Positions 35,621 through 43,609 of a stretch of DNA of 64,000 bases are shown piece by piece. Positions within the stretch are counted from its first letter, which is position 1, and each line of letters begins with the position of its first letter. This DNA is from Nitratidesulfovibrio termitidis HI1 (lineage in GTDB: Bacteria; Desulfobacterota; Desulfovibrionia; Desulfovibrionales; Desulfovibrionaceae), in assembly GCF_000504305.1 (NCBI RefSeq), contig NZ_KI632512.1, positions 949,267-1,013,266 on the forward strand. Direction: 5' to 3'. Made by a program: the position numbers and the translations under genes. The notes below the pieces were generated by a model that was not told the origin of the DNA, searched no databases, and saw only the letters and a list, made by a program, of their open reading frames with translations.

Positions 35621-36415
35621 TCAAGCGGCCTTTAAGGGAGAATTCCGCCAGGTTTTGTTTGCCTGCTGATGGACGCCTTGCGGAGTCTTCCAGCCAAGCG
35701 CCGAATGCAGGTATGTGGTGTTGAAGTTTTCTATCCAGTCAGAGAGGGCGCGGTCGAGGTGTTCCAGGCTACGCCATTCGTGCAGCCAGAAGAGCTCTTC
35801 CTTGATCGTACGCATTGTCCGCTCGGTATCCGCGTTCCCTTTGGGATTGTTGTAGCTGGTAAACGCCTGCGTGATGCCGAGAGTCGCGCAGTCGCGCATA
35901 AAAGCCGTTCCTGTCGGTTGGCAGCCGTTGTCGCTCATCAGGCTCAGGCCGTGCCCCCGGACGCCTCCGGGAAAGTGCGTCTGGATAGCCGTATCCAGAG
36001 CTCGCAGCCACTCATGGCTCCGGCTCCGGTAGTCGGCATGGTGGCCCACGATCTTCTTGGAAAACCAGTCCACCACCAGCACGATATACACCCAGCCGCC
36101 TTCCGTCATGACCTTGGTCATGTCGATGCCCCACCACTGACACGGGCGGACGGGGCGCGGCTTGCTTCCGGAAGGGGTGCGCTTTGCCCGCAAGGCTGCG
36201 CGCTTCACCCCAAGGCCATGCAGACGCATCAGGCGTGCCACTCGTTTGACGTTGATGATCAGGCCGTTTTTATACCGAAGGGTGGCCCATACGCGGCGAT
36301 AGCCCCAAAAGGGATGTTCCATTTTCAGGGACTCGATCAACGGCAAGAGTTCGGCATCGCGCTGAAGCTGGGCCTGGCCGGATCGGCGCTTGCCGCTTAC
36401 CAGTCGTTTTTTTTT
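35621..36415 (-). CDS. IS3 transposase OrfB (catalytic part, via -1 frameshift)
   Basis: Catalytic part of about 260 aa read in the -1 frame relative to orfA. DDE motifs: CQWWGIDMTKV, LMSDNGCQPTG and GNADTERTMRTIKEELFW. HPFWGYRRVWATLR is the usual IS3 OrfB beginning. No good start codon of its own; a TTG at 36346 is possible. Translation as an OrfAB fusion through the A9 run at 36407-36415 is more likely. Confidence 0.88.
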   Translation of the reverse strand, partial: KKKRLVSGKRRSGQAQLQRDAELLPLIESLKMEHPFWGYRRVWATLRYKNGLIINVKRVARLMRLHGLGVKRAALRAKRTPSGSKPRPVRPCQWWGIDMTKVMTEGGWVYIVLVVDWFSKKIVGHHADYRSRSHEWLRALDTAIQTHFPGGVRGHGLSLMSDNGCQPTGTAFMRDCATLGITQAFTSYNNPKGNADTERTMRTIKEELFWLHEWRSLEHLDRALSDWIENFNTTYLHSALGWKTPQGVHQQANKTWRNSPLKAA

Positions 36416-36663
36416 AACTCCAGCGTCAGTTCGCCAACGGCTTGCTTGAGTTTTTGGTTCTCTGTCGCAAGGCGTTCTTCTCGTCGGTTAGTGGCGCCCA
36501 CCTCAAAAGCCAGGGCGGCATTGGCCAACAACGTGTCGCGCCAGCGGTAATACATACCCTGAGTGATTTGATACTCACTGCAAATGCTTGCCACAGAGCG
36601 ACCCTGCAATCCCTCAAGCACAATGCGGGCCTTGCTTTTGCTGTCCCAGACTCGGCGTTTCAT
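36397..36663 (-). CDS. IS3 transposase OrfA (helix-turn-helix)
   Basis: 88 aa: MKRRVWDSKSKARIVLEGL, then SVASICSEYQITQGMYYRWRDTLL helix-turn-helix and a leucine-zipper-like tail (ENQKLKQAVGELTLELKK). The 3' end has TTA followed by nine A residues (minus strand), a slippery site that joins orfA to orfB by -1 frameshifting. Confidence 0.9.
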   Translation of the reverse strand: MKRRVWDSKSKARIVLEGLQGRSVASICSEYQITQGMYYRWRDTLLANAALAFEVGATNRREERLATENQKLKQAVGELTLELKKNDW

Positions 36664-36687
36664 GCTTCCTCCAAGGATGGAAGAAAA

Positions 36688-37629
36688 CTACCTTAACAGA
36701 GCCACCTTGTTAATGGGGGGCAGTATATTCCGATATCTTGCCATCCTCGTGCGCGAATAGAGCCAGGCAGAGGCCGGAGCCGCACCGATACGCAGTGCAG
36801 GTTCGCCGTCTCTCTCGACTCGGCTCGCGAGCACAAAAAAATCGTCATTGCCGTTGGCATAGCGGCAGACAGCCTGCTCCTTGAATCCGCTGAAGTCATG
36901 CAGATAGTCCACATCTTCGAGTTGGTAGGAGCGCCCTCGAACGATGAGTTGCTTCGGGATATACTCCCCAATGATGCTGGTGCGCGTTGGCAGGGGGGGA
37001 GGGGTATTGCTCCCAGCCGGAAAAGTATGGAAGCAGTATTCCGGCTTCAAGCCGAGCAGCCCTCCCACGACCTGAGCCGCTTCGAGTGGGCCTCTATTCA
37101 GGCTTAAAGACGCCAGGGAAATGATACTCTCATCCCCCTTGTTACTCTTGGGATTCCCGCCTCGGCGAAGCCACAAATGCCTGTCAACGTCAATGCCAAG
37201 CGCCATAAGCAGGCGCTCGCGACGGTCAGCGGCGAGCCTTGCAAATTCCCACTCGACCAGCGCGCTGAATACTTCCGCATTTGAATCCGCCGTAAGGTCC
37301 GACGGCAGATTCGAGCCGTCAATCCCGGCCAGCACCTGTCTTACCTTGGGTGATATTTCAGGGAAATATTGAGTCGTATTTGCCGAGTAGTTCGCCTGAG
37401 TATATGGCTGATGCGGGACTGGTGATGCTTGGTCCCGCGCCCATGAGGCCTCCCGTTGCCAGCTAGGGGATAAACTTGACTGGGGTAACGAAGTGGCCTG
37501 TACAGGAGCGATGTCAACGGCAGAAGACTCGACATGTGAAACTGGCTCCCCAAGCATGCAGGAACTGGTTACCGGTTGCCTCGTTCTGCACGCAGTTTCT
37601 ATCATTTTTTCAATGCGCAACTCTTTCAT
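36688..37629 (-). CDS. Hypothetical island protein, last codons replaced by IS3 insertion
   Basis: 313 aa as it reads now, with the last ~10 residues (PPINKVALLR) encoded by the IS end. Host-derived coding ends at 36723. Removing the element and one GTA copy continues the frame into about a dozen more codons and a TGA at 35574-35572, just past the VWA stop. The original gene was therefore convergent with the VWA gene and lost almost nothing. The N-terminal ~95 residues are Ser/Pro/Gln-rich and disordered; the rest (KVRQVLAGIDG, DRRERLLMALGIDVDRHLWLR, DYLHDFSGFKEQAVCRYANG) is compact. No family recognised. AGGATT precedes the start. Confidence 0.7.
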   Translation of the reverse strand: MKELRIEKMIETACRTRQPVTSSCMLGEPVSHVESSAVDIAPVQATSLPQSSLSPSWQREASWARDQASPVPHQPYTQANYSANTTQYFPEISPKVRQVLAGIDGSNLPSDLTADSNAEVFSALVEWEFARLAADRRERLLMALGIDVDRHLWLRRGGNPKSNKGDESIISLASLSLNRGPLEAAQVVGGLLGLKPEYCFHTFPAGSNTPPPLPTRTSIIGEYIPKQLIVRGRSYQLEDVDYLHDFSGFKEQAVCRYANGNDDFFVLASRVERDGEPALRIGAAPASAWLYSRTRMARYRNILPPINKVALLR

Positions 37630-37642
37630 AAGAAATCCTTTG

Positions 37643-37674
37643 CATGGGCAGGGAGGGATGCCTCCCTGCCCATG
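37643..37674. other. Perfect 14-bp-stem hairpin between two co-oriented genes
   Basis: catgggcagggagg (37643-37656), loop gatg, then cctccctgcccatg (37661-37674). No T-run follows on either strand, so it is not a classical terminator. It lies between the small gene's stop and the next gene's ribosome site and may control translation or transcript stability. Confidence 0.75.
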
Positions 37675-37678
37675 TCAA

Positions 37679-37864
37679 TTACCGCTTCGGGATAATCGTG
37701 ATATCCATGCGCGTTGCGATGACAGGGACGAGCGATATCTGGATAGCTTCGACCTGCGCAAGATCCTCTGGCGAGGTGTGGAGAGCTTCCCTGATTCGCT
37801 CGGCAAGAGCACTGACATCATCCTGCGACACCATGGGAACGTAAAACTCTTCTTTCGGATGCAT
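37679..37864 (-). CDS. Small hypothetical protein
   Basis: 61 aa: MHPKEEFYVPMVSQDDVSALAERIREALHT ... RMDITIIPKR (shown in parts). GAGAAG lies before the ATG at 37864. The compact helix-plus-strand look and the position directly upstream of the 313-aa gene on the same strand suggest one transcript. No family recognised; a longer upstream start is possible but lacks a ribosome site. Confidence 0.55.
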   Translation of the reverse strand: MHPKEEFYVPMVSQDDVSALAERIREALHTSPEDLAQVEAIQISLVPVIATRMDITIIPKR

Positions 37865-37982
37865 ATGTACTTCTCATGAGTTGACGGTTGGGTAGCCAGC
37901 AGTCTGCCGCGTTGGCGGACAACGCGGTCAACCGGCCTACGAAAAGTCAATTCTGTTCGCCTGCATGAAGTAGGCTATGTCT

Positions 37983-38016
37983 ATTGGCCGCGCTACACAG
38001 AAACAACGCGGCCAAT
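37983..38016. other. Hairpin downstream of the AlpA-like gene
   Basis: attggccgcg (37983-37992) pairs with cgcggccaat (38007-38016). No clear T-run follows on the minus strand; it may be a weak terminator of the AlpA-like gene. Confidence 0.5.
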
Positions 38017-38028
38017 CACAGGGCACGC

Positions 38029-38337
38029 CTAGCGTGCCCCAAAACCATCAGTAAGATAGCCAAGTACTTCAGCACTCCGGCTTTGTGGGGCAGGTGCGCC
38101 GCCCCGGATGGTTTTAGGTTCAGGCTCCTTCACCCGGCGAGCAAACCACTCCATGAACGAATCTCGCTCATAGAAGACTCTTCGTCCCACTCGCCAACGC
38201 TTTGTGGGGCCTAAGCCAAGGCTGTCTAGGTTGGCCAAGGTCTTGGGATTGATAATGCCTTCCGTAAGTTCACCAATGCTTGATCGCGGAAAAATCAACG
38301 GCAAGCCCAACTGCACAGAGTTCACAATCTCACTCAT
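38029..38337 (-). CDS. AlpA/excisionase-like helix-turn-helix protein
   Basis: 102 aa from ATG 38337 (GAGGAG upstream). Core: FPRSSIGELTEGIINPKTLANLDSLG, GPTKRWRVGRRVFYERDSFMEWFARR, which is the winged-helix layout of MerR-like excisionases and AlpA regulators (site recognition, then R-V-G-R-R-V-x-Y). Such proteins regulate or direct excision of islands. It is the only excision-related gene seen here and no integrase accompanies it. The upstream ~160 bp are AT-rich. Confidence 0.75.
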   Translation of the reverse strand: MSEIVNSVQLGLPLIFPRSSIGELTEGIINPKTLANLDSLGLGPTKRWRVGRRVFYERDSFMEWFARRVKEPEPKTIRGGAPAPQSRSAEVLGYLTDGFGAR

Positions 38338-38499
38338 CTTGTTCTCCTCATATAAAAAATTAAGCAAATGAAGATTAATTCATTAAAAAATTAAAGTAAT
38401 ATGTTTAACATGAATAATTTTTTCGCCATAATAGTAGCATTTATAGCAATATTAGTGAAAATTCATTCCATAAAAAAGCAACGTGTTAATTATCTACCA

Positions 38500-39489
38500 G
38501 TGCAAGCTACACAAACAGACAGTGAATAATCCCCAAAAAAAGGTCATGCCGCGCTCACCTAGTAGGTAACGATGAGGCCGTGAAGCTTCATCAACCACCA
38601 GCAAGGAGGCCGACATGACCACTGGCAAGAAGGTAGCGCGAAAGAAGTTGAGCCTACCTGAGCTTGCAAGCAAACCGGAAAACGCGAGCAAAGTGTGCCA
38701 CATCATGGGATATTCGCGGCAGCGGCTCTACGAAATCCAGAGTAATAACTCAATGTTCGGAACTGAAGTGCTCGTGGATCCCCTACCGGGGCCACGAGAT
38801 TTGTACCCGAACCAGGCGGACGAGGCGCCGGTGGAACGGATTCTGGCGTACAGCCTTGAGTACACTACACACAGCCGGGTACGCGTGACTCAGCAACTGG
38901 TGCTGCAAGGTGCTCAGGTCAGTTCCGGGGGCGTGCGAGGCGTCCGGATTCGCAACAGGATGCTGAATCGGCATGAGCGGCTGCTGCGCTTGGAGCGACA
39001 TGTGCGAGATAACGGAATAGCCCTAAATGCCGACTAGGTTCGCACCCTGGAGAGTTCAGCCCAGAATTCCGGGAGCGGCATATCGAAACCCGGTGCAGCG
39101 GCGATCCTAGTGGCCGTCGATACGTTTTTCGTGGACACACTGAAAGGCGAGGGGAAAATCACCTTCAATCAGCCATCGACTGCCACAGCCGCTACGCCTG
39201 CGGCAGGCTGTACACCAGCAAGCTGCCGGTTACGGCGGTACACATGCTCAACGAGTCCGGGCTGCCCTTTTCCGAGGAGCACGACACGTCAGTCATCACG
39301 GTGCGTTCGGGCAATAGCCGGTAATTCTACGGACGCACCAAGACAGAAGCATGAATGGTCAGACACCCCACTGAGTCTTCCTTGATGACCTTCCCAGGGA
39401 CCAAGCGAGAGAAGGCGCGACAGGCAGTAGGCAGCCTAATCAGCACCTCGCCGGGCACGGCAGTGTTAGGTGAATACTATCTCTGTACA
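38500..39489 (+). mobile_element. Decayed IS481-family element, copy 2
   Basis: Aligns with copy 1 from about the CAGACAGT / CTGACAGT motif near the left end to the shared tgaatactatctctgtaca right end (39470-39489). It is shorter than copy 1, so it carries deletions; the left inverted repeat is badly degraded and the exact start is uncertain. Confidence 0.7.
38615..39440 (+). pseudogene. Broken IS481-type transposase (copy 2)
   Basis: Starts MTTGKKVARKKLSLPELAS and stays open to RHERLLRLERHVRDNGIAL with a stop at 39035. Beyond it, out-of-frame pieces match the catalytic domain (VAVDTFFVDTLKGEGK, GRLYTSKLPVT-like, EEHDTSVIT). The helix-turn-helix half is better kept than in copy 1, while the catalytic half is shorter. 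Inactive. Confidence 0.82.
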
Positions 39490-39603
39490 CACTTCTTGAT
39501 GGAAAGAAGCTCTGGGAAGAAAAGGTCGGGCAACTCAACTAACCTGACAAACGGCGCCATCAGGACGGAGCAGGGTGTCAGATCAAGTCTGAACTACTAC
39601 ATG

Positions 39604-40986
39604 TTAAGCCTCAGCATTTTTTCCCTTCCGCCCGCGCAAACTTTTCATCTGCGGAGGAGGCATTGGCAGATCATGAGCCATTGCGTATTTTAAAATGTCC
39701 TTCTTCAACATATTTAATATTTTTTGTTTATGCGCTTTCGAATTTTTGAGCCTCAGCTCTCTATACACGGCAGCACACTCATCTGTAGGCTTCTCAACAA
39801 GCAAGCTCAGCGACCTAAATATTCTTTCTAGTTTTTTTCCACTATACCTACCAATAACAACAACAGCAAAAGCCTTATCTTTTACGCCACCACGGCGAGA
39901 TATATCCGCCCACCGCGACACAGCGATACTACGCAAAAATTCATTTACATATATCTCTACACTACTGGAACCTTCAAGAATATCAAAATTATTCCCAATA
40001 TCAAAATTACGAAAGACAGTGTCCACAGCCCGCTTATTTCGAAGCGATATATAAAATCTATCCAGCTTCAACACTGAAGAAAAATTTTCACCTTGATAAA
40101 CGTTACTCTCATCATCATCACCGCTTTTACACAATGTTGATGTTAACATAATAGCAAAATAATAAATCGATGCGAATACATACCTATTCGACAAATCCAA
40201 TCCTCCAAAAATATTCATCGCGAAACAAAGAACAGACTCATTAACGCTATAAAAAGAATATTGTAAAAGGTGACTCTTGCCACGAAACACATGCTTTCCA
40301 CCACCAACACTAAGCACCTCTACAACTATTGCATCTATAGAAAACGTTCCACAACGGCTCACCCTTAGATACAAGACACTCCTATTCCTGTATTCATATT
40401 TTTCGAAAAATCGAAATACGATCTTCTTTTTCGCATTATCTACTATAAAACAATAGTCATCGCACAAACATCCATCCACAAGATCGCAATATTCATACAC
40501 ACCATTAAAATCAAAAACCATATATCCACGAAATACGCCTTCAGCACGAGAAACTCCGGCAAGCTTAACATAGCCTTCACGATTGACATCAAAAACAGTA
40601 TTATCTTCAGAAAAAAGCGCGCATATATCCCGCATCCTCACTCGATAAAAATCCAACAACACCGACAAAGCAACTCTCTCTTGAAGATAAATCTCACAGT
40701 CATTTACAACATTTAAAATACCATAAGGACTAAAACTTGCAGCAGGAATAACCCTATAACGATAACACCACCGCAAATACGCTCGTATTCTATTTCTCAA
40801 CATTGCAAACGCTACATGAGCTGAGCGAAATGTCTCAACACTAGAAACCCATGGAACACCATAAACTTCGCCTCTCCAACAAACTGAACCAGCTACTTCA
40901 TCATACCCTCTTGACACCTTGCCTTTCCCAACCCCAACTTGCCACACGCACATGCGATAGCGTTGCACAAAGATCATCTCTTGCAT
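39604..40986 (-). CDS. AT-rich orphan protein next to tRNA-fMet
   Basis: 460 aa from ATG 40986 (GGAGGG seven bases upstream). Unusually rich in Tyr, Phe, Val, Cys and Asp, with codon use and base composition far more AT-rich than the flanking core genes. Pieces: FVQRYRMCVWQVGVGKGK, NRIRAYLRWCYRYRVIP, YEYCDLVDGCLCDDYCF, ALYLRVSRCG-like and a basic C-terminus (KAHKQKILNMLKKDILKYA ... SLRGRKGKN). No family recognised; I found no R..HxxR..Y set of tyrosine recombinases and no serine recombinase start. It occupies the place where an island integrase normally sits. The full-length open frame suggests it is functional. Confidence 0.75.
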   Translation of the reverse strand: MQEMIFVQRYRMCVWQVGVGKGKVSRGYDEVAGSVCWRGEVYGVPWVSSVETFRSAHVAFAMLRNRIRAYLRWCYRYRVIPAASFSPYGILNVVNDCEIYLQERVALSVLLDFYRVRMRDICALFSEDNTVFDVNREGYVKLAGVSRAEGVFRGYMVFDFNGVYEYCDLVDGCLCDDYCFIVDNAKKKIVFRFFEKYEYRNRSVLYLRVSRCGTFSIDAIVVEVLSVGGGKHVFRGKSHLLQYSFYSVNESVLCFAMNIFGGLDLSNRYVFASIYYFAIMLTSTLCKSGDDDESNVYQGENFSSVLKLDRFYISLRNKRAVDTVFRNFDIGNNFDILEGSSSVEIYVNEFLRSIAVSRWADISRRGGVKDKAFAVVVIGRYSGKKLERIFRSLSLLVEKPTDECAAVYRELRLKNSKAHKQKILNMLKKDILKYAMAHDLPMPPPQMKSLRGRKGKNAEA

Positions 40987-41076
40987 TCGTACGCCCTCCA
41001 CAAGGCGTGCCCATTACCACCCAACCTGACTCGCGCCAAGGTGGGGCTATAGTGGGGCTAAACACCAACAACAAAA

Positions 41077-41108
41077 AGAGGCTTACAAGTATTTCCTTGT
41101 AAGCCTCT
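41077..41108. terminator. Intrinsic terminator downstream of tRNA-fMet
   Basis: agaggcttacaag (41077-41089) pairs with cttgtaagcctct (41096-41108). On the minus strand it is followed by TTTTTG, so it ends the tRNA transcript and may also act on the plus strand. Confidence 0.85.
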
Positions 41109-41116
41109 GATTTTTC

Positions 41117-41193
<77 letters not shown>

Positions 41194-41304
41194 ACACGAT
41201 GTGGGGACTGCCTCCCCAGCGAAGAAGGTGTGTATACGTGGCGCGGGCCGGGCTGTCAACCGCGCATTTACATCGCCGGGCAAATTCCTTATGTAGTGCG
41301 GGCC

Positions 41305-42033
41305 ATGCAGAACAAGAACATCACCTCTCTTTCCGTCGTGCTGCCCGTGTACAACGAACAGGACAACCTGCCCGCCCTGTTCGAGGAAATCCGCCGCTCC
41401 ATCGCCAACATCGGCAAGGAGTGGGAAGTGCTGTTCGTGGACGACGGCAGCAAGGACCGCAGCCTTGAGGTCATCAAGACCCTTGCGGCGGATCATCCCC
41501 AGATTCGCTACCTGTCGTTCCGCAAGAACTGCGGGCAGTCCGCCGCCTTTGCCGCCGGGTTCCAGGCCGCGCGCCACGAGGTCATCGTGACCATGGACGC
41601 CGACCTGCAGAACGACCCTGCCGACATCCCCGCCATGCTCATCGAATTCGAACGCGGGTACGACATGGTCATCGGCTGGCGCGCCAAGCGCAAGGACACC
41701 TTTGCCAAGCGCATCGCCTCCAGGTGGGCCAACGCCATCCGCAACCGCCTGACCGGCGAGACGGTGAAGGACACCGGTTGCTCGCTGAAGATATTGCGCA
41801 CCACCATGGCCCGGCACATCCCCATGTTTACCGGCATGCACCGCTTTCTGCCCACGCTGATGAAGATGCAGGGCGCCACCGTGTCCGAACTGAAGGTGAA
41901 CCACCGTCCGCGCCTGCACGGCGTGTCCAAGTACGGCGCCTTCAGCCGCGCCAAGACCGCCGCCTTCGATCTGCTGGCCGTGGCGTGGATGAAGCGCCGC
42001 TACATCAACTACGACATCGCCGAGCGCAACTGA
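41305..42033 (+). CDS. GT2 glycosyltransferase (dolichol-phosphate-mannose-synthase-like)
   Basis: 242 aa from ATG 41305 (MQNKNITSLSVVLPVYNEQDNLP). GT-A motifs: VLFVDDGSKDRS and VTMDADLQNDP. The QSAAFAAGFQAARHE helix, GTxRR-like region VIGWRAKRKDTF, and C-terminal HRPRLHGVSKYGAFSRA are typical of undecaprenyl- or dolichol-phosphate sugar synthases. It likely makes a lipid-linked sugar. The LAB_N-like gene follows on the same strand, the frequent arrangement of lipid-A or glycan modification sets. Confidence 0.92.
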   Translation: MQNKNITSLSVVLPVYNEQDNLPALFEEIRRSIANIGKEWEVLFVDDGSKDRSLEVIKTLAADHPQIRYLSFRKNCGQSAAFAAGFQAARHEVIVTMDADLQNDPADIPAMLIEFERGYDMVIGWRAKRKDTFAKRIASRWANAIRNRLTGETVKDTGCSLKILRTTMARHIPMFTGMHRFLPTLMKMQGATVSELKVNHRPRLHGVSKYGAFSRAKTAAFDLLAVAWMKRRYINYDIAERN

Positions 42034-42144
42034 TCGATACGGAACGACGCGCCAAACGTGACGTAATGCCCGTACGCGCCTTTCCGCCGTTCCCGATCCA
42101 CGGAACCGGGCCGAGGCTCCCTTTCCCGCCGCAGGCAGTACTGG

Positions 42145-42570
42145 ATGGACACGCTGGAATGGACGCTCTGGCCCGCCCGCTGGGCCATCCTGCTTATCGG
42201 CCTGCTGGCGCAACTGGCCGCGCTAGTGCTGGCCGTGCGCCGGGAAGGCGCGCGGGCCTGCTCCACACTACCGTCACCCCAGCGTGCTTGCCGACCTGAA
42301 AGCTCGCCCTCGCCCGACTCCAAAGCGACATACGATTTCACACCCGCCATGGCCGCAGCCCCCGGCCCTCCCGCAGGCGCGCACGAGGCTACGCCCGGCG
42401 ACTATCCCGATGAAATTCCACCCCGCATGCCCTGCGTTTTCCGCATCTCTCGCGGGCTGTTGCTGACCGGCGGCGCGCTGGTGGCCACTTTTGCCCTGCT
42501 GGAACGCGACATGCTGCTGCTGGCCGGACAGATGCTGGCCCTGCCCCTGCTCTGGCCGCGCCAGCGCTGA
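42145..42570 (+). CDS. LAB_N-like small membrane protein
   Basis: 141 aa. Two hydrophobic segments: ARWAILLIGLLAQLAALVLAV near the N-terminus and LLLTGGALVATFALLERDML toward the end, with PLLWPRQR last. This resembles the lipid-A-disaccharide-synthase N-terminal (LAB_N) domain often placed after a GT2 gene, but it has a Pro/Ala-rich insert of ~55 residues between the segments, so the match is weak. The ribosome site is poor. Confidence 0.55.
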   Translation: MDTLEWTLWPARWAILLIGLLAQLAALVLAVRREGARACSTLPSPQRACRPESSPSPDSKATYDFTPAMAAAPGPPAGAHEATPGDYPDEIPPRMPCVFRISRGLLLTGGALVATFALLERDMLLLAGQMLALPLLWPRQR

Positions 42571-42671
42571 CACCCCGGCACCTTGACGACGCGGCCCGTT
42601 GCCGCTACTGCGCACATGCGGTGTGCGCCGCCCATCCGTCCACCCTCACCCGGCCCCAGCCATCACCCTGC

Positions 42672-43427
42672 ATGACCAACCGCCCCACCCGACTTCTCAA
42701 ACGCGTGCTCAAGGGTGCGTTCGTCTTTCTCGGCCTTGCCGCCGCCATTGCGCTGTTGCGCCTCTCCGGCCTGCACGACGCCCTGGACACCGCCTGGGTG
42801 GATGCCAACATCCGCGACCACGGCGTTGCCGGTCTGGCCCTGTACCTTGGCGTGGGCTGCCTGCTCACCGCCGTGGGCATGCCCCGGCAGGTGGTCAGCT
42901 TTCTGGGCGGCTACGCCTTCGGCGCGGTGCTGGGCACCGTGTGGGGCACGCTGGCCACGGCCATGAGCTGCGTGGTCACCTTCTACTATGCGCGCCTTGC
43001 CGGGCAGTCGTTCGTGGCGCGCCGCTTCAGCCGCAGGGTGGCCAAAATCAACGCCTTCCTCGGGCGCGACCCGTTTGCCATGTCGTTCATCATCCGCTGC
43101 CTGCCCGTGGGCAACAACGTGCTGACCAACCTGCTGGCCGGGGTCAGCGCCATTCCCGCGCTGCCGTTCATTGCCGGGTCCGCCGCCGGGTATGTGCCGC
43201 AAACGTTCATCTTCGCCCTGCTGGGCAGCGGCGTACGCGTTTCTCCAGAATTGCGCACCACTGCCAGCGCCGTGCTGTTCGTCCTGTCCAGCCTGCTGGG
43301 CTACCTGCTGTACCGCCGCTACCGGGTGGACGACACCCTGGAAGCTCCAGAGGACGGACCGGAAGACGGACCGGAAGGCAGACCGGACGGCGGCAGCCAA
43401 TCCTCGCCCTCCGACAAGGGCGCATAG
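42672..43427 (+). CDS. TVP38/TMEM64 (DedA-like) membrane protein
   Basis: 251 aa from ATG 42672. Family motif GGYAFGAVLGTVWGTLATAMSC followed by FYYARLAG, and RCLPVGNNVLTNLLAGVSAIP (shown in parts), with several TM helices. The acidic, Gly/Pro-rich tail (EDGPEDGPEGRPDGG) is cytoplasmic-like. TVP38/DedA proteins are linked to lipid transport across the membrane. Followed by a strong bidirectional terminator. Confidence 0.88.
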   Translation: MTNRPTRLLKRVLKGAFVFLGLAAAIALLRLSGLHDALDTAWVDANIRDHGVAGLALYLGVGCLLTAVGMPRQVVSFLGGYAFGAVLGTVWGTLATAMSCVVTFYYARLAGQSFVARRFSRRVAKINAFLGRDPFAMSFIIRCLPVGNNVLTNLLAGVSAIPALPFIAGSAAGYVPQTFIFALLGSGVRVSPELRTTASAVLFVLSSLLGYLLYRRYRVDDTLEAPEDGPEDGPEGRPDGGSQSSPSDKGA

Positions 43428-43525
43428 CCCATTACAAAAGAACCTGCCCGCAGGCGACTGACTGGGGCAGCCCCCCCCACCCGTCAAACACGCCATCTGC
43501 GCGCCCCCCCTTCCCGCAACGACGC

Positions 43526-43563
43526 AAAACCGCCCGCCGACATGCATCGGCGAGCGGTTTTCA
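43526..43563. terminator. Bidirectional terminator between TVP38 and metG
   Basis: aaaaccgcccgccga (43526-43540) pairs, with one mismatch, with tcggcgagcggtttt (43547-43561). A-run and T-run flank it, and the genes on both sides end here. Confidence 0.87.
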
Positions 43564-43609
43564 TTCTAGACTGGAGAAACGGTTTCCGCGACTCTCGCGG
43601 CACGCCGCC

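Larger units (their letters stand above)
35608..36722 (-). mobile_element. IS3-family insertion sequence, ~1.1 kb
   Basis: Ends TGCCCCCCTTAAATCAAG (35608-) and, reading inward from 36722, TGCCCCCCATTAACAAG form an imperfect inverted repeat. It carries orfA and orfB on the minus strand. GTA lies just outside both ends (35604-35606 and 36723-36725), a possible 3-bp target duplication. Confidence 0.88.

Noticed and set aside
39604-40986. Tyrosine integrase of the island
   Set aside because: Position fits, but no Arg...HxxR...Tyr motif set is visible.
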